DNA of 64,000 nucleotides from Microbacterium sulfonylureivorans (GCF_003999995.1 NZ_RJAD01000001.1:1674001-1738000); one strand, 5' to 3'; positions 29,001 through 36,176 are shown, counted from the first letter of the stretch. The notes: generated by a model not told the origin, from the letters alone. Translations and numbers: made by a program.

Positions 29001-29695
29001 CGATCGCTGCCGGCGCGCTCGGATCGCACACCCTTCGCGCCCGCATCACCGGCGCAGGTCCGGCCCCCGTCGACGTGGGCCCGCTCGCGCTCGCATCCCT
29101 GTGGGAGACGCCGCTCATCACCCCGCCCGGCGGCCCGGCGGTGATCGAGCGCGGAATGCGGTCGGCCGGTCGGTCGCCGCTCGCGATGTGGTTCTCGAGG
29201 ACGGATGCCGCGGCATCCGTCTCTGTCGACCTCACGATCACCGACCTCCGCGGCCGCACCACCACGCGCTCGATGACCATCCCCGGCTGGACGCCCCCGC
29301 CGCCTCCTCCCGCCGCGACACTCGACCTGCTCGGAATCACGCCCCGGACGCTCGCCGGAGTGGTGGTCGTCGTCGCCACCGACGCGGCGCTGGACCAGCC
29401 CTACCGCCTGCGCGTGACGGCTGCGCGAGGAAGGGGTCGGGGCCCGTTCCGTCCGCCGCGGCCCATCTTCCCGCCGCTGCGAGGGCTCAACACCGAGGTA
29501 GAGCTGGCCGCCGTGCCGGCCGCGCCCCGACCGCCACTGGTGGCGGGGACGATCGCGTTCCGCCGGGTGCGGCGCCCGGGCCGGTTCATCGGATCGACCG
29601 TCGAGATCGGGGTGCCGCTCGGGGTGCCGGTGTCTGTCGTTGTCACGCTCATCGCTCCCGACGGGGCCGAGGTGTCGGTCACCGCCGAGGCGTGA
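26003..29695 (+). CDS. Giant partner protein, unknown function
   Basis: A 1230-aa protein starting at ATG 26003, which overlaps the upstream stop by one base (TGATG). No signal peptide or membrane helix. A charged helical start (about 10-45, TRVAREREQLLGEKVDWERLKRRWG) is followed by many beta-strand modules with Pro-rich linkers (PPPATPPVLAPTG; PPPPPPAATLDLLG). Recurrent turns such as TFRLLRTRSDRA and WQGALPPAWTPWLVRAVAVPQ look like fibronectin or Ig-like sandwiches. I recognise no catalytic motif. Coupling implies a stoichiometric complex with the 2282-aa protein. The open frame continuing upstream to 25217 is a shadow of that gene. Confidence 0.75.
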   Translation: MSRIADPFRMRAQAVEIDWTRVAREREQLLGEKVDWERLKRRWGDVRVVWACSAELGVPHGPFTVWRRPVSQRRKPDPVDAEVTGDPDGLRLSWGGVDAGRVVVRCLPSDPAQPVGLFLYRVGSDGLAGTVGAGAVRVPAGATAQLDVRTGGATWAVLVNGHSPSVAITTLHDIVNADDWEPLELVGLPVDGPLGDYDTRDQGRVDAPERPFDAAIRRITRGAPPLGWDGLTPAGVQAPPWEEPDPPSLIEEVRKFVFPAVEALYDPGLPEFGQMQVQAWTPTTAPHVDEASTSSLDANADVRPWAVLGLTAHVDPFLNLATGFGSVYTVEPFGEENEIAIGGDELLITGKYANVLAPGEQVIEGQPLPGGMGSAEFAAYAPRGARLTQVPAPAQLTATRAGLVEPRQPDDAWGESIRLSYRRALASAMLGTPTQQAAVVSDAGAPSADAIIERRDPQGWRTVAISPDAPKGQPGFDRASLMHAPAVIPLGSGGRAVRYGVAVADVFGVWSPWRDVPYTGDEPAPELPAIVTAKLDTRYAGSTSAPTTLEVDIATEWTQRRTSRIDVRVVFHPLAPPPATPPVLAPTGTVPAGGFDRDLAITFAGDTPTGVGCTVVELNEEGTAPLGGAARGSGARRYRLTATVPTLDFATVRRWGAALWTRRHLLAGPSPTPFGARTDVQAASPVPVHPLPPPLLPDVPLASLPDASGCSHASVSWSLPAGADARTAVVWECAETALRQTAGLPPPADATESPSERLVAARAAYDALTPDRRRGVFRRVAEVDAGARTTDVTLPRGSTDIHFFAVTIVSSTAIESPWPQGIGGTHPHEHLRAVIAPRLSRPEPPVVRSSPVAATGASEVRLRLEAASSLPVETFRLLRTRSDRAALRADTMGPPFDEVVAQVKLDGATPVRDAVTGDLVYEAQWQGALPPAWTPWLVRAVAVPQAVEPQRAVRGLHSAASDVVSVLAAPDTPPILEDLESGETDAAHTGLVVRTATTAPIAAGALGSHTLRARITGAGPAPVDVGPLALASLWETPLITPPGGPAVIERGMRSAGRSPLAMWFSRTDAAASVSVDLTITDLRGRTTTRSMTIPGWTPPPPPPAATLDLLGITPRTLAGVVVVVATDAALDQPYRLRVTAARGRGRGPFRPPRPIFPPLRGLNTEVELAAVPAAPRPPLVAGTIAFRRVRRPGRFIGSTVEIGVPLGVPVSVVVTLIAPDGAEVSVTAEA

Positions 29696-29715
29696 CGGGG
29701 CCGCGGCCGGCTCGA

Positions 29716-29745
29716 TTGGCGGGTTCGCGCGGCGTGACGTAAACT
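29716..29745 (+). promoter_or_regulatory. Promoter of the tRNA-Ser gene
   Basis: TTGGCG (29716-29721) and TAAACT (29740-29745) are spaced by 18 bp. The predicted start, about 7 bp on, coincides with the mature 5' end of the tRNA at 29753. Confidence 0.5.
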
Positions 29746-29752
29746 CTTCCGC

Positions 29753-29843
29753 GGTGACGTGTCCGAGCGGCCGAAGGTGCAACTCTCGAAAAGTTGTGTA
29801 GGGTAACCCCCTACCGTGGGTTCAAATCCCACCGTCACCGCCA
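29753..29843 (+). tRNA. tRNA-Ser (anticodon CGA)
   Basis: Acceptor arms GGTGACG (29753-29759) and CGTCACC (29833-29839), discriminator G and encoded CCA (29841-29843). The anticodon stem CAACT/AGTTG encloses loop CTCGAAA, giving anticodon CGA for UCG codons. The long variable arm (TGTAGGG..CCCTAC) is the class II serine form. The T loop TTCAAAT follows GTGGG. This intact gene is the integration site of the ICE. Confidence 0.95.
29808..29843 (+). other. Predicted attL (tRNA 3' end)
   Basis: Tyrosine integrases that use tRNA genes normally duplicate the T-arm to CCA end. The integrase gene starts a conjugative block 230 bp downstream, so the 3' part of this tRNA should be repeated at attR beyond position 64000. 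The exact core cannot be set without the other end. Confidence 0.5.
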
Positions 29844-29847
29844 CTTA

Positions 29848-29890
29848 GAAGCCCCGAGATCCCTTGTAAACACTGGGATCGCGGGGCTTC
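29848..29890. terminator. Terminator immediately after tRNA-Ser
   Basis: A 16-bp stem with one A-G mismatch (29848-29863 with 29875-29890), an 11-nt loop, and TCTCGTTGT after it. It lies on the ICE side of the predicted crossover, so the element appears to bring its own terminator to the tRNA. Confidence 0.7.
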
Positions 29891-29913
29891 TCTCGTTGTG
29901 AAATCGGCCAAGT

Positions 29914-29943
29914 GGGTAAAAAACGGGTAAAACCGCTTTACCC
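29914..29943. repeat. GGGTAAA repeats, possible integrase arm sites
   Basis: GGGTAAA occurs at 29914-29920 and 29925-29931 in direct orientation, and as TTTACCC at 29937-29943. AT-containing iterated words beside the att core are typical arm-type binding sites for tyrosine integrase or excisionase. Binding is inferred. Confidence 0.45.
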
Positions 29944-30069
29944 GCCGCCGCTTCAGGCAAGTGTCGGGTGCTCGTCTGACGGTCGCCCGAGCGGCCGGGA
30001 CGGCCACTGCCCCGGCCGCCACACCCCGTGCCACAGCGCGGGGAATCACCCGCCAGCTAGGCGTTCAGT

Positions 30070-31242
30070 TCAGATCGAAAGCCCCGATGTCGGAGGTGGG
30101 AGCATGACGAACTCGGTGCCCGCGCGGATGAGCCTTGACGCTGCAGGCCGGTCGAGTTTGACCTCGGCCCGTCGGGCGTTGCTCAGCGCGGCGGCCACAT
30201 AATCGAGGTCGTCGTCGAAAAGGTCGGCGTAGCGATCGAGCGTCATGGCGGCTGAGGCGTGGCCGAGCATCCGCTGCAGCGCCTTCACATTCGCGCCCGC
30301 GCTGACTGCGAGACTGGCTGCGGTGTGGCGCAGGTCGTGCGGCGTGACGCGCTGGAAGGTCGGATCGATCGCCATCGCGCGACGCACGGCCGCTGCGAAC
30401 CACCCGTTCTGTGAGTTCGGGCTCAGCATGTGCTGCTTGCCGTCGCCGAAAACGAGCTCGTCTATCGCCTTGCCGACGATGAGAGCTTGCATCACGTCGT
30501 CAAGGAAGTCGGGAAAGGGCACCGAGCGTGCGACGTGCGATTTCGGCGTCCCGGTTTCGATCCTGCCGTTGACGGTCACCGCGTTCTCGTGGATGTGAAC
30601 GCGCCGCCGACCCGCGTCGAGATCCCGTAGGCGAAGCGCGGTCGCCTCGCCCCACCGAAGGCCGGTGTAGGCGAGGAACAGAACGACCTCCGGATGGGAA
30701 GCCTGCGATGCCAGCAGGTGGACCTGAGCGTGTGTCAGGTATACGCGTCGCTTGGCCACCTTCTTGGGTAGGCGCACACCGCGGGCGGGGTTCTCGGCGA
30801 TACGGCGGTCCCGGACCGCGGCATCCAGCACGGCCGAGAGGATGCCATAGCTGCGGATGACTGTCGCAGGGCCACGCAGCTGGGAGAGCTCGGTGACCCA
30901 ACCGCGCACATCGCTGTACCGGACGTCACTGATCGAGATGCCCGCCCATCGCGGTGCGACGTGCACCCTCCACGCAGACTGCAGCGGATGGAAGGACGAC
31001 GGCTTGAGAACGGCTGCTTGGTCCTGGAGCCACACGGCGGCCAGCTCGCCCACGGAGACACGTGCGTCCATCGGATCGATGTAGCGCTTGGTCGAGATCG
31101 CGACATCGACGGTGGCGAGGTACTGCTGTGCGTCGAACTTGGTGTGGAACCCACGCTTGGAGGCGTGCGTGCCGTCCGGCTTCTTGTAGCGGACGAGGTA
31201 CCGCTTGCCTTGCTTGGTCTTATAGGGCTGGACGCTACCCAT
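30070..31242 (-). CDS. int: ICE tyrosine-recombinase integrase
   Basis: A 390-aa site-specific recombinase. It has an N-terminal arm-binding domain (about 1-60), a SAM-like core-binding domain (about 62-150) and a catalytic domain (165-375). Catalytic residues: Arg186 (TGLRWGE), Lys224 (TPKSHVAR), His292 and Arg295 (HDLRH), His318 (MLGH) and Tyr328 (TLDRYADLF). All are present, so it should be active. It catalyses integration into and excision from tRNA-Ser. Its start overlaps the end of the upstream DNA-binding gene by 8 bp. Confidence 0.95.
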   Translation of the reverse strand: MGSVQPYKTKQGKRYLVRYKKPDGTHASKRGFHTKFDAQQYLATVDVAISTKRYIDPMDARVSVGELAAVWLQDQAAVLKPSSFHPLQSAWRVHVAPRWAGISISDVRYSDVRGWVTELSQLRGPATVIRSYGILSAVLDAAVRDRRIAENPARGVRLPKKVAKRRVYLTHAQVHLLASQASHPEVVLFLAYTGLRWGEATALRLRDLDAGRRRVHIHENAVTVNGRIETGTPKSHVARSVPFPDFLDDVMQALIVGKAIDELVFGDGKQHMLSPNSQNGWFAAAVRRAMAIDPTFQRVTPHDLRHTAASLAVSAGANVKALQRMLGHASAAMTLDRYADLFDDDLDYVAAALSNARRAEVKLDRPAASRLIRAGTEFVMLPPPTSGLSI

Positions 31243-31882
31243 CCGCCTGTCGGCCGGCGTGATAGTTCATCCCTTTGAGGCGTCCGGCGGCTCGTGCTTT
31301 CGCGATCCAGTCGGAGGCGGTGCGGTGGACGACGTCCAGTTCGATTTGGACGGTCTTGACCGGGGGGATGCCGGCGAGCGCGGAGACGCCGTAAAGGATC
31401 TCGATGACGTCGTGCCGCTCGGCCTTGACACCGCGTTGAGCGACGGCGGCCGCCATCCACTGCGGGATGATGCGACCGTCATTGCTCGTGAGGTCCGCGA
31501 CCGTGGTCCAGGGGGCGTTGTCGTCTTCGCTCAACTGGAGGGCGATGCACTGCGGCACGGCTGCCCGGACGATGGCTTGAGTGGCGACGTACCGCAGGTC
31601 ATCTTCGCGAACCCCGCGGCGGAGCGCGCGGGCGACCACCGTGCGGACGACGTAGCGGCCCTCGTCCGGGTCGTACTCGGCTTCCACGCCGGTCTCGATT
31701 CCCGACTCCTCATCGACTGCTGTTGCGACGAATCGGGGGGCGATCCGGAGGGCGGACCCGACCGGCAGGGTGGCTGCCGCGGCGGTCATGTCATCGCCTT
31801 CGGGTGTCTTCACGTCGACCTTCACCCCCTTAGTTTGTCTTACCGCTCGCCGGATTCTCAGAACCTCTTGACGAGTGTACAT
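31235..31882 (-). CDS. ICE protein with C-terminal HTH, unknown role
   Basis: A 215-aa protein coupled to int (8-bp overlap). The basic N-terminus (MYTRQEVLRIRRAVRQTKG) and the C-terminal VVHRTASDWIAKARAAGRLKG look like helix-turn-helix elements; the latter is the style found in actinobacterial mobile-element proteins. The middle (about 40-170) is mixed alpha/beta with no recognised motif. It is divergent from the excisionase-like gene across an operator-like palindrome, so it may repress or balance excision. Function is inference from position. Confidence 0.55.
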   Translation of the reverse strand: MYTRQEVLRIRRAVRQTKGVKVDVKTPEGDDMTAAAATLPVGSALRIAPRFVATAVDEESGIETGVEAEYDPDEGRYVVRTVVARALRRGVREDDLRYVATQAIVRAAVPQCIALQLSEDDNAPWTTVADLTSNDGRIIPQWMAAAVAQRGVKAERHDVIEILYGVSALAGIPPVKTVQIELDVVHRTASDWIAKARAAGRLKGMNYHAGRQADG

Positions 31883-31899
31883 CTAAGGTGGACACTCGT
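31871..31899. promoter_or_regulatory. Inverted repeat ACGAGTGT-N13-ACACTCGT
   Basis: Perfect 8-bp half sites at 31871-31878 and 31892-31899, located between the divergent int-side gene and the excisionase-like gene. It is probably the operator that decides between integration and excision transcripts. Confidence 0.55.
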
Positions 31900-31938
31900 G
31901 TTAAACCTCAGTTTGGAAATACAGATAGGGGTCTAGAC

Positions 31939-32163
31939 ATGACAAGCACAGAACACCGGGCCGGCGCCGAGGTCGACCAGTACCTCTCACCCGCCCAGGT
32001 GGCGTCGCTGCTGCCCGGCCTGACCGAGAACGCTCTGGCGATTCGCCGCCACCGGCATAAGGAGCCGGCGTTCTGCCGCTTTGGACGCACGGTCGTCTAT
32101 CCACTGGCGGACCTGCAGGCATGGATCGCCGCCTCGACTGTCAAGGCGCAGAAGCATGGGTGA
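31939..32163 (+). CDS. Excisionase-like helix-turn-helix protein
   Basis: A 74-aa protein of the AlpA/MerR-like DNA-binding type: YLSPAQVASLLPGLTENALAIRRHRHKEPAFCRFGRTVVYPLADLQAWIAA spans most of it (broken here only for description). Such small winged-helix proteins are the usual recombination directionality factors of tyrosine-integrase elements. ATG 31939 is chosen because it follows GATAGGGGT; the frame is open back to 31888. It overlaps the redoxin gene by 8 bp. Confidence 0.75.
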   Translation: MTSTEHRAGAEVDQYLSPAQVASLLPGLTENALAIRRHRHKEPAFCRFGRTVVYPLADLQAWIAASTVKAQKHG

Positions 32164-32470
32164 CAAGACCGAGCCGTCACCGCGACCGGCGCCGACGGTG
32201 ACGGTGACGGTGTACTCAACCGGGCCCGACTGCATGCAGTGCAACATGACGTGCCGGCTCCTCGAAGCGCAGGGCGTCGACGTTCACCGCGTCGAGCTGG
32301 CGGACGAGCAGAACGCGGCAGCTCTGGAGTACGTGACCGAGGAGCTTGGCTACTCGGGGGCGCCGGTTGTCGTGGTTGAGGGTGAGCCGGAGAGCCACTG
32401 GTCCGGGTTCCAGCCCGACCTCATCAAGCGCCTGAGTGCACGTCTACACGAGTTGTCGGTGCCGACGTGA
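32156..32470 (+). CDS. nrdH: NrdH/glutaredoxin-like redoxin
   Basis: A 104-aa thioredoxin-fold protein. The N-terminal extension (1-14) is Pro-rich. The redox motif is CMQC in STGPDCMQCNMTCRLLEAQGVDV (about 26-29), and the cis-Pro segment GAPVVVVEGE (about 67) precedes WSGFQPDLIKRL. NrdH donates electrons to class Ib ribonucleotide reductase. No nrdE/F is nearby, so an ICE copy presumably acts with the host enzyme. Coupled on both sides (8-bp and 4-bp overlaps). Confidence 0.85.
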   Translation: MGDKTEPSPRPAPTVTVTVYSTGPDCMQCNMTCRLLEAQGVDVHRVELADEQNAAALEYVTEELGYSGAPVVVVEGEPESHWSGFQPDLIKRLSARLHELSVPT

Positions 32471-33537
32471 GCGCGGACCCCACGCCGGTCCCTGCCGCTG
32501 ACGACATTGCGCGCGCAGGCGATCATGATCCCGAGCGGAACCGCGCCGCCGGGCGGCGCAGCCGCGAGCAGCGGGCGGACTCATCTGCGGAGTCGAAGCG
32601 TAGGTGGCGGCAGCGGAACGCCGACCATGTCAAGGCGTATCGCGCGGCCTACGACGCCGCACATCGTGACGACGTCCTCGCTCAGAAGCGCGAGTACATG
32701 CGCGCGCACAACGCGCGTCAGCGAGCGGAAGCCCGACGCCGTGAGCAGAAGCGGATCGCGGCAAGGGAGTGGTACGCGACTCACCGGGAGCAGCACCTGG
32801 AGACGCAGCGCCGGTACCGTCAGCGCAAGCGCTCCGAGGACCCGGACGGCTACCGGGCGGACAAGCGGGAGCGCAACCGCCGATGGCTCGAGACCCACCG
32901 GGAGGAGCACAACGCGCGGCTGCGACGGAAGTACCGCGACGACCCGGAATCGAAGCGGCTGGCCGCCGAGCGCTACTACGCCGCGCACGCCGAGGAAGTG
33001 AAGGCCCGCCGCCGGGCGTATTACTGGGCGCACCGCGAGGAGTCGCTGGCGAAGCAGCAGGCGTGGCGGGAACGGGAGCGGCGACGGCGCGCTGCCGGGC
33101 TGCCACCACAACGCCTGCACCGACTCGCGGCCTCGGACCGCGCCACACAGCGCCTCGAAGCAGAGCAGTTCTTCGGCAGGCAGCGGACACCCGCACAGAT
33201 CCGGGCGCTCCGACACGAACGCGCCGAACCAGACCCGGTCTCCGAGCGCGAACTCCGCAGCTGGGCACGGGACAGTGCCCGGCAACGCGCCGCGCATGCC
33301 CTCGCCACCGACCCCTCCATCCGGCGTCGACTCCAGGAGGACTCGGCGCGACGCCAGGCGGAACAGACGCGCCGAGAGCGCGCCGAACGTGCCGCGGAAG
33401 AAGCGGCACGCCTCGACGCCATCGCGCGCCGGGTCAACGACCGCCTGCGCACCCAACCGCGGCAGCGGCATCCGGCGATCGACACGGCCTCCCCGCCGCT
33501 CGGGCCGGCATCCACCACGAGAGGAATCGGACTGTGA
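32467..33537 (+). CDS. Arg/Glu-rich repetitive helical protein of the ICE
   Basis: A 356-aa protein, extremely rich in Arg, Glu, Ala and Gln. Residues about 40-210 repeat a short unit of the form RxYxxxHREExxAxxR (HREQHLETQRRYRQRK, HREEHNARLRRKYRDD, HAEEVKARRRAYYWAHREES), predicting long alpha-helical coiled coils. The second half keeps the same bias. GTG 32467 overlaps the nrdH stop (GTGA). Similar repeats occur in phage and plasmid proteins of unknown role. DNA or RNA packaging or binding is conceivable from charge, but nothing more can be claimed. Confidence 0.7.
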   Translation: MSADPTPVPAADDIARAGDHDPERNRAAGRRSREQRADSSAESKRRWRQRNADHVKAYRAAYDAAHRDDVLAQKREYMRAHNARQRAEARRREQKRIAAREWYATHREQHLETQRRYRQRKRSEDPDGYRADKRERNRRWLETHREEHNARLRRKYRDDPESKRLAAERYYAAHAEEVKARRRAYYWAHREESLAKQQAWRERERRRRAAGLPPQRLHRLAASDRATQRLEAEQFFGRQRTPAQIRALRHERAEPDPVSERELRSWARDSARQRAAHALATDPSIRRRLQEDSARRQAEQTRRERAERAAEEAARLDAIARRVNDRLRTQPRQRHPAIDTASPPLGPASTTRGIGL

Positions 33538-33569
33538 CACTCGACACATCATCAAGCGAAGGACACCCC

Positions 33570-33824
33570 ATGATCGATCGGTCAGATGCGGAGTCGGCCA
33601 TCTACCGCACCGCGGTCGCCGCGTTCTCCTACTACGCCGACAAGCACATCGACGAGCCCGGGTACACGATCGACGAAGACCTCGACTGGTGCACTCAGCC
33701 GCTCAGGGGGCTCCCGGAGGAAGTGCAGCGCCGACTGCGGGACGAGATCCGCGCGCTGATCACCGACCCCGCCCGTGATCGTCAACCGTTCATCCGTGAC
33801 GTGATCGACCTCTCCGACGCATGA
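33570..33824 (+). CDS. Small acidic ICE protein
   Basis: An 84-aa protein beginning MIDRSDAESAIYRTAVAAF and ending PFIRDVIDLSDA, mostly helical and acidic. It starts 32 bp after the repetitive-protein gene with AAGCGAAGGACACC upstream. No family recognised. Probably part of the same transcript. Confidence 0.6.
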   Translation: MIDRSDAESAIYRTAVAAFSYYADKHIDEPGYTIDEDLDWCTQPLRGLPEEVQRRLRDEIRALITDPARDRQPFIRDVIDLSDA

Positions 33825-34034
33825 GGTGATGCCCAATCGCGATGCTTCTGCCAATCGGTCACGCGCCCGCCTGTCTGGCCGGGCGATGATAGTTCGCTTC
33901 CGCGGCTCCGTTCCGGGCTTTCGCGGCATAGCCTCGCTGCGCTCGGTATTCCACGACCCGGCACTGCGCCGCATCCGCTCACTCTTGAGCCAGTTGCCAG
34001 ACCGACTTAACCTGCAGTTGAACGGAGGAAGACC

Positions 34035-34241
34035 ATGACACTTTTCGCAGTCGGCGGCGCTGCCGTCGCGGCGTGCCTGCTCGCCCTCTGCCTGCCGACA
34101 CTGTGCGTGGCTGCCGTACGCGGCGACGCCGGAACAGCAGTGCGGCTGGCGTTGACCATCGCCGTGTGCGCAGTCCTCACGACGGTCCTCGGCGCATACC
34201 TCGAGGGCGCCGCTCCCGCCGGTCTGCCGATCGTCCCCTGA
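34035..34241 (+). CDS. Small two-helix membrane protein
   Basis: A 68-aa protein with hydrophobic segments at about 3-27 and 36-56 and a Cys-rich first helix (ACLLALCLPTLCVAAV). A very good RBS (GGAGGAAG) sits 6 nt before ATG 34035. No function recognised; it could be a surface-exclusion or accessory element protein. It converges on the resolvase-like gene (4-bp gap). Confidence 0.6.
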   Translation: MTLFAVGGAAVAACLLALCLPTLCVAAVRGDAGTAVRLALTIAVCAVLTTVLGAYLEGAAPAGLPIVP

Positions 34242-34245
34242 ATGC

Positions 34246-34812
34246 CTAATCGGCCGGCGGCGTGATCGACAGCGCTCGCTGGACCGCACTGGCGCTGACG
34301 CCCAGCACGCGGGCAATCTGCGCGTAGGAACGCTCCTCGGCACGCAGCTCGACCGCCATCGCCACCAACTCATCGGTCATGACCGTCGGGCGCCCCGGAC
34401 GCCTCCCGGCCGTCGACGCGGCGGACATCCCGTCCCGGGTCCGTAACCCGACTAGACGCTTCTGTAGTCCATCAAGCTCCGACATCACAGCGGTGGGAGC
34501 GACCGCGCTGAGCCCCGTCGACAGTGACGCTTCCGCGAGCGAGCGGAACTCGACACCACGGGCATCCAGAGCGACGATCGTTGCGAGGAAGTGGTTCACG
34601 CTATGCGACAACCGCGCCGCGCTCGACACCAGCAGCACGTCACCGTCCGCGAGCTCGTCCAGGCACCTGGCAAGTTGTGGTCGTGCCCGTGGGTCCACGC
34701 CGGCGGGGTCGCTGAAGACGAGTGTTGCGCCCTCGCGAGTGAGCTCGGCGACATCCAGCGTGGCGTCTGCGTCGCTTGAGAACCCGCGAGAGTATCCGAC
34801 GACTCGGGTCAC
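34246..34812 (-). CDS. Serine-recombinase-like protein with eroded active site
   Basis: A 188-aa protein with resolvase layout: N-terminal catalytic domain (about 4-95), linker, and C-terminal HTH (SYAQIARVLGVSASAVQRALS, about 162-182). The signature YARVST is YSRGFSS, with one residue inserted before Ser. The usual DRLGR is AARLSH, so two catalytic positions are changed. It may be a regulator or an inactive derivative rather than a recombinase. It is the last gene of a three-gene operon with the zeta-toxin-like gene (ATGA overlap). Confidence 0.7.
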   Translation of the reverse strand: MTRVVGYSRGFSSDADATLDVAELTREGATLVFSDPAGVDPRARPQLARCLDELADGDVLLVSSAARLSHSVNHFLATIVALDARGVEFRSLAEASLSTGLSAVAPTAVMSELDGLQKRLVGLRTRDGMSAASTAGRRPGRPTVMTDELVAMAVELRAEERSYAQIARVLGVSASAVQRALSITPPAD

Positions 34813-35816
34813 CGCGACGGCCCCTCCGGACCCTGGCTCGGGCCGGCGACCACTGGCCCGGTCGCGTCGGGCCGCTCCGCTGTCGGTATCGATCTGCGCA
34901 GTCGAACCAACTCCGCCGACAGCCGCCTCTCCTCCCGAGAGACAACCTCAGATCCCGCCGGCACCGGCAGCCGCGGCACGATCTCGCGGATCCCGAGGAC
35001 ATGTAGCTCCACCAACGCCTCACGCACCTCGACCATCGGCTCACGCCGGGAATCGATGAAGTCCGTCATCCGTCGTAGCTCGCTTAGCCACTGCGCGGCT
35101 AGCAACGCTGTGAGGGGTCGCTCCTGCGCCGCTCGGAGCGCGGCCCCGACCGCCGCGGATCCGCCGGGGTCACCGTGAGTGACGTTCGCTTCGACCTCGC
35201 CGCTCCGCCCAATAACAATTGCGCGACCGACCGCCGCGGAATCGGCCATCGCGGCCACAAGATCGCCGGTGCTTTCCCAGTCCCGTTCGCGCGCCTTGCG
35301 AGACGGCAGCGGCTCCGGGCGCTGTGCCCTCATCGAACGGAGGTGCACGGACATGGTCGTCAACAGTGCTTCCGCACGTGAGGTCGCGACCACGGCAACC
35401 CGTGTGGCGAACCCCGCGTCCGCGAAGCCCTGCGCAGTTCCCGCCGCCGTCGCCGGCGTCATGAAAGGTCCCTCGATCAACAATGACCGGTGGTTGCCGC
35501 GCGCATATACCAAGCAGGCGCGGAACCACTCGGCGACGGCGGCATCGACCTCCGACCGCGCGCGCTCCGAGCCAGCGCCCCGCGCTTCCTCGAATGAGGG
35601 ATGGAAGGCGCGGAGGTCAGCGGCGGAGAGGACCGCTTGCGCCGGGCGCGTCGAAGCGAGCCTGGCTGTCGCGCGAGCCGCCCCACTTCCTCGCGGAACG
35701 TGCAGCAGAGTCAGCGTCGGCTCGCGCTCATCTGCAGCCGGCGGAAAAGTCATCGGCACGATGTCGCGAGTAAGGATCAGATCGAGCTGCTCGGACGTGA
35801 GGCTCGCCATGCTCAC
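34809..35816 (-). CDS. Zeta-toxin-like protein lacking the P-loop lysine
   Basis: A 335-aa protein with zeta-toxin hallmarks. The N-terminal segment is TSEQLDLILTRDIVPMTF. ADLRAFHPSFEEARG (about 66-80) corresponds to the conserved D-x-R...HP-Y region, and LLIEGPFMTPATAAGTAQGFADAGF matches the kinase core. The P-loop position reads PRGSGAARA (41-49), where Lys46 and the following Ser/Thr are both Ala, so nucleotide phosphorylation of UDP-sugars is doubtful. Flanked by a small upstream partner and a resolvase-like gene, both with ATGA overlaps. It is a degenerate toxin or a repurposed protein. Confidence 0.75.
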   Translation of the reverse strand: MSMASLTSEQLDLILTRDIVPMTFPPAADEREPTLTLLHVPRGSGAARATARLASTRPAQAVLSAADLRAFHPSFEEARGAGSERARSEVDAAVAEWFRACLVYARGNHRSLLIEGPFMTPATAAGTAQGFADAGFATRVAVVATSRAEALLTTMSVHLRSMRAQRPEPLPSRKARERDWESTGDLVAAMADSAAVGRAIVIGRSGEVEANVTHGDPGGSAAVGAALRAAQERPLTALLAAQWLSELRRMTDFIDSRREPMVEVREALVELHVLGIREIVPRLPVPAGSEVVSREERRLSAELVRLRRSIPTAERPDATGPVVAGPSQGPEGPSR

Positions 35817-36070
35817 TCCGGGCCCTCGCGCGGAGCACTCGAGTGCTCCTCGAGCTGCGCCAGGAACGCATCCACTTCGGCGCGGTCGAACCCGTCAACG
35901 GCCAGCGACTCGCGGCGAAGTTCGATCACCTCGGATCGGGCGGCGTCCGCACCGTCAGAGCTGCCCTGCGCGACTGCCAGAAGGCGTGCCGTGGCGTCGT
36001 TCACGCGGGCACGTAACTCGTCGTACGCGACGGCATCGCTCACCCGCCAAGCTGACCGCGCCTCGCGCAT
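35813..36070 (-). CDS. Small partner of the zeta-like protein, antitoxin candidate
   Basis: An 85-aa acidic helical protein (MREARSAWRVSDAVAYDELRARVN...). Position immediately upstream of a zeta-like gene with a 4-bp overlap is the epsilon-antitoxin position. I see no sequence similarity to epsilon. A strong RBS (GGGGGAGG) drives the start at 36070. Confidence 0.55.
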   Translation of the reverse strand: MREARSAWRVSDAVAYDELRARVNDATARLLAVAQGSSDGADAARSEVIELRRESLAVDGFDRAEVDAFLAQLEEHSSAPREGPE

Positions 36071-36176
36071 CCACTACCTCCCCCACCATCGTAGCGCTCG
36101 CCCCACAATGGGTATCGGGCGGATACTGAGTGATCGGTGCACAATCGTTGCCCCGGACACTTCAGCCGGGGATAGG

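Noticed and set aside
34809..35816. Annotation as a plain active zeta toxin
   Set aside because: The P-loop lysine and following Ser/Thr are both alanine, so activity should not be assumed.
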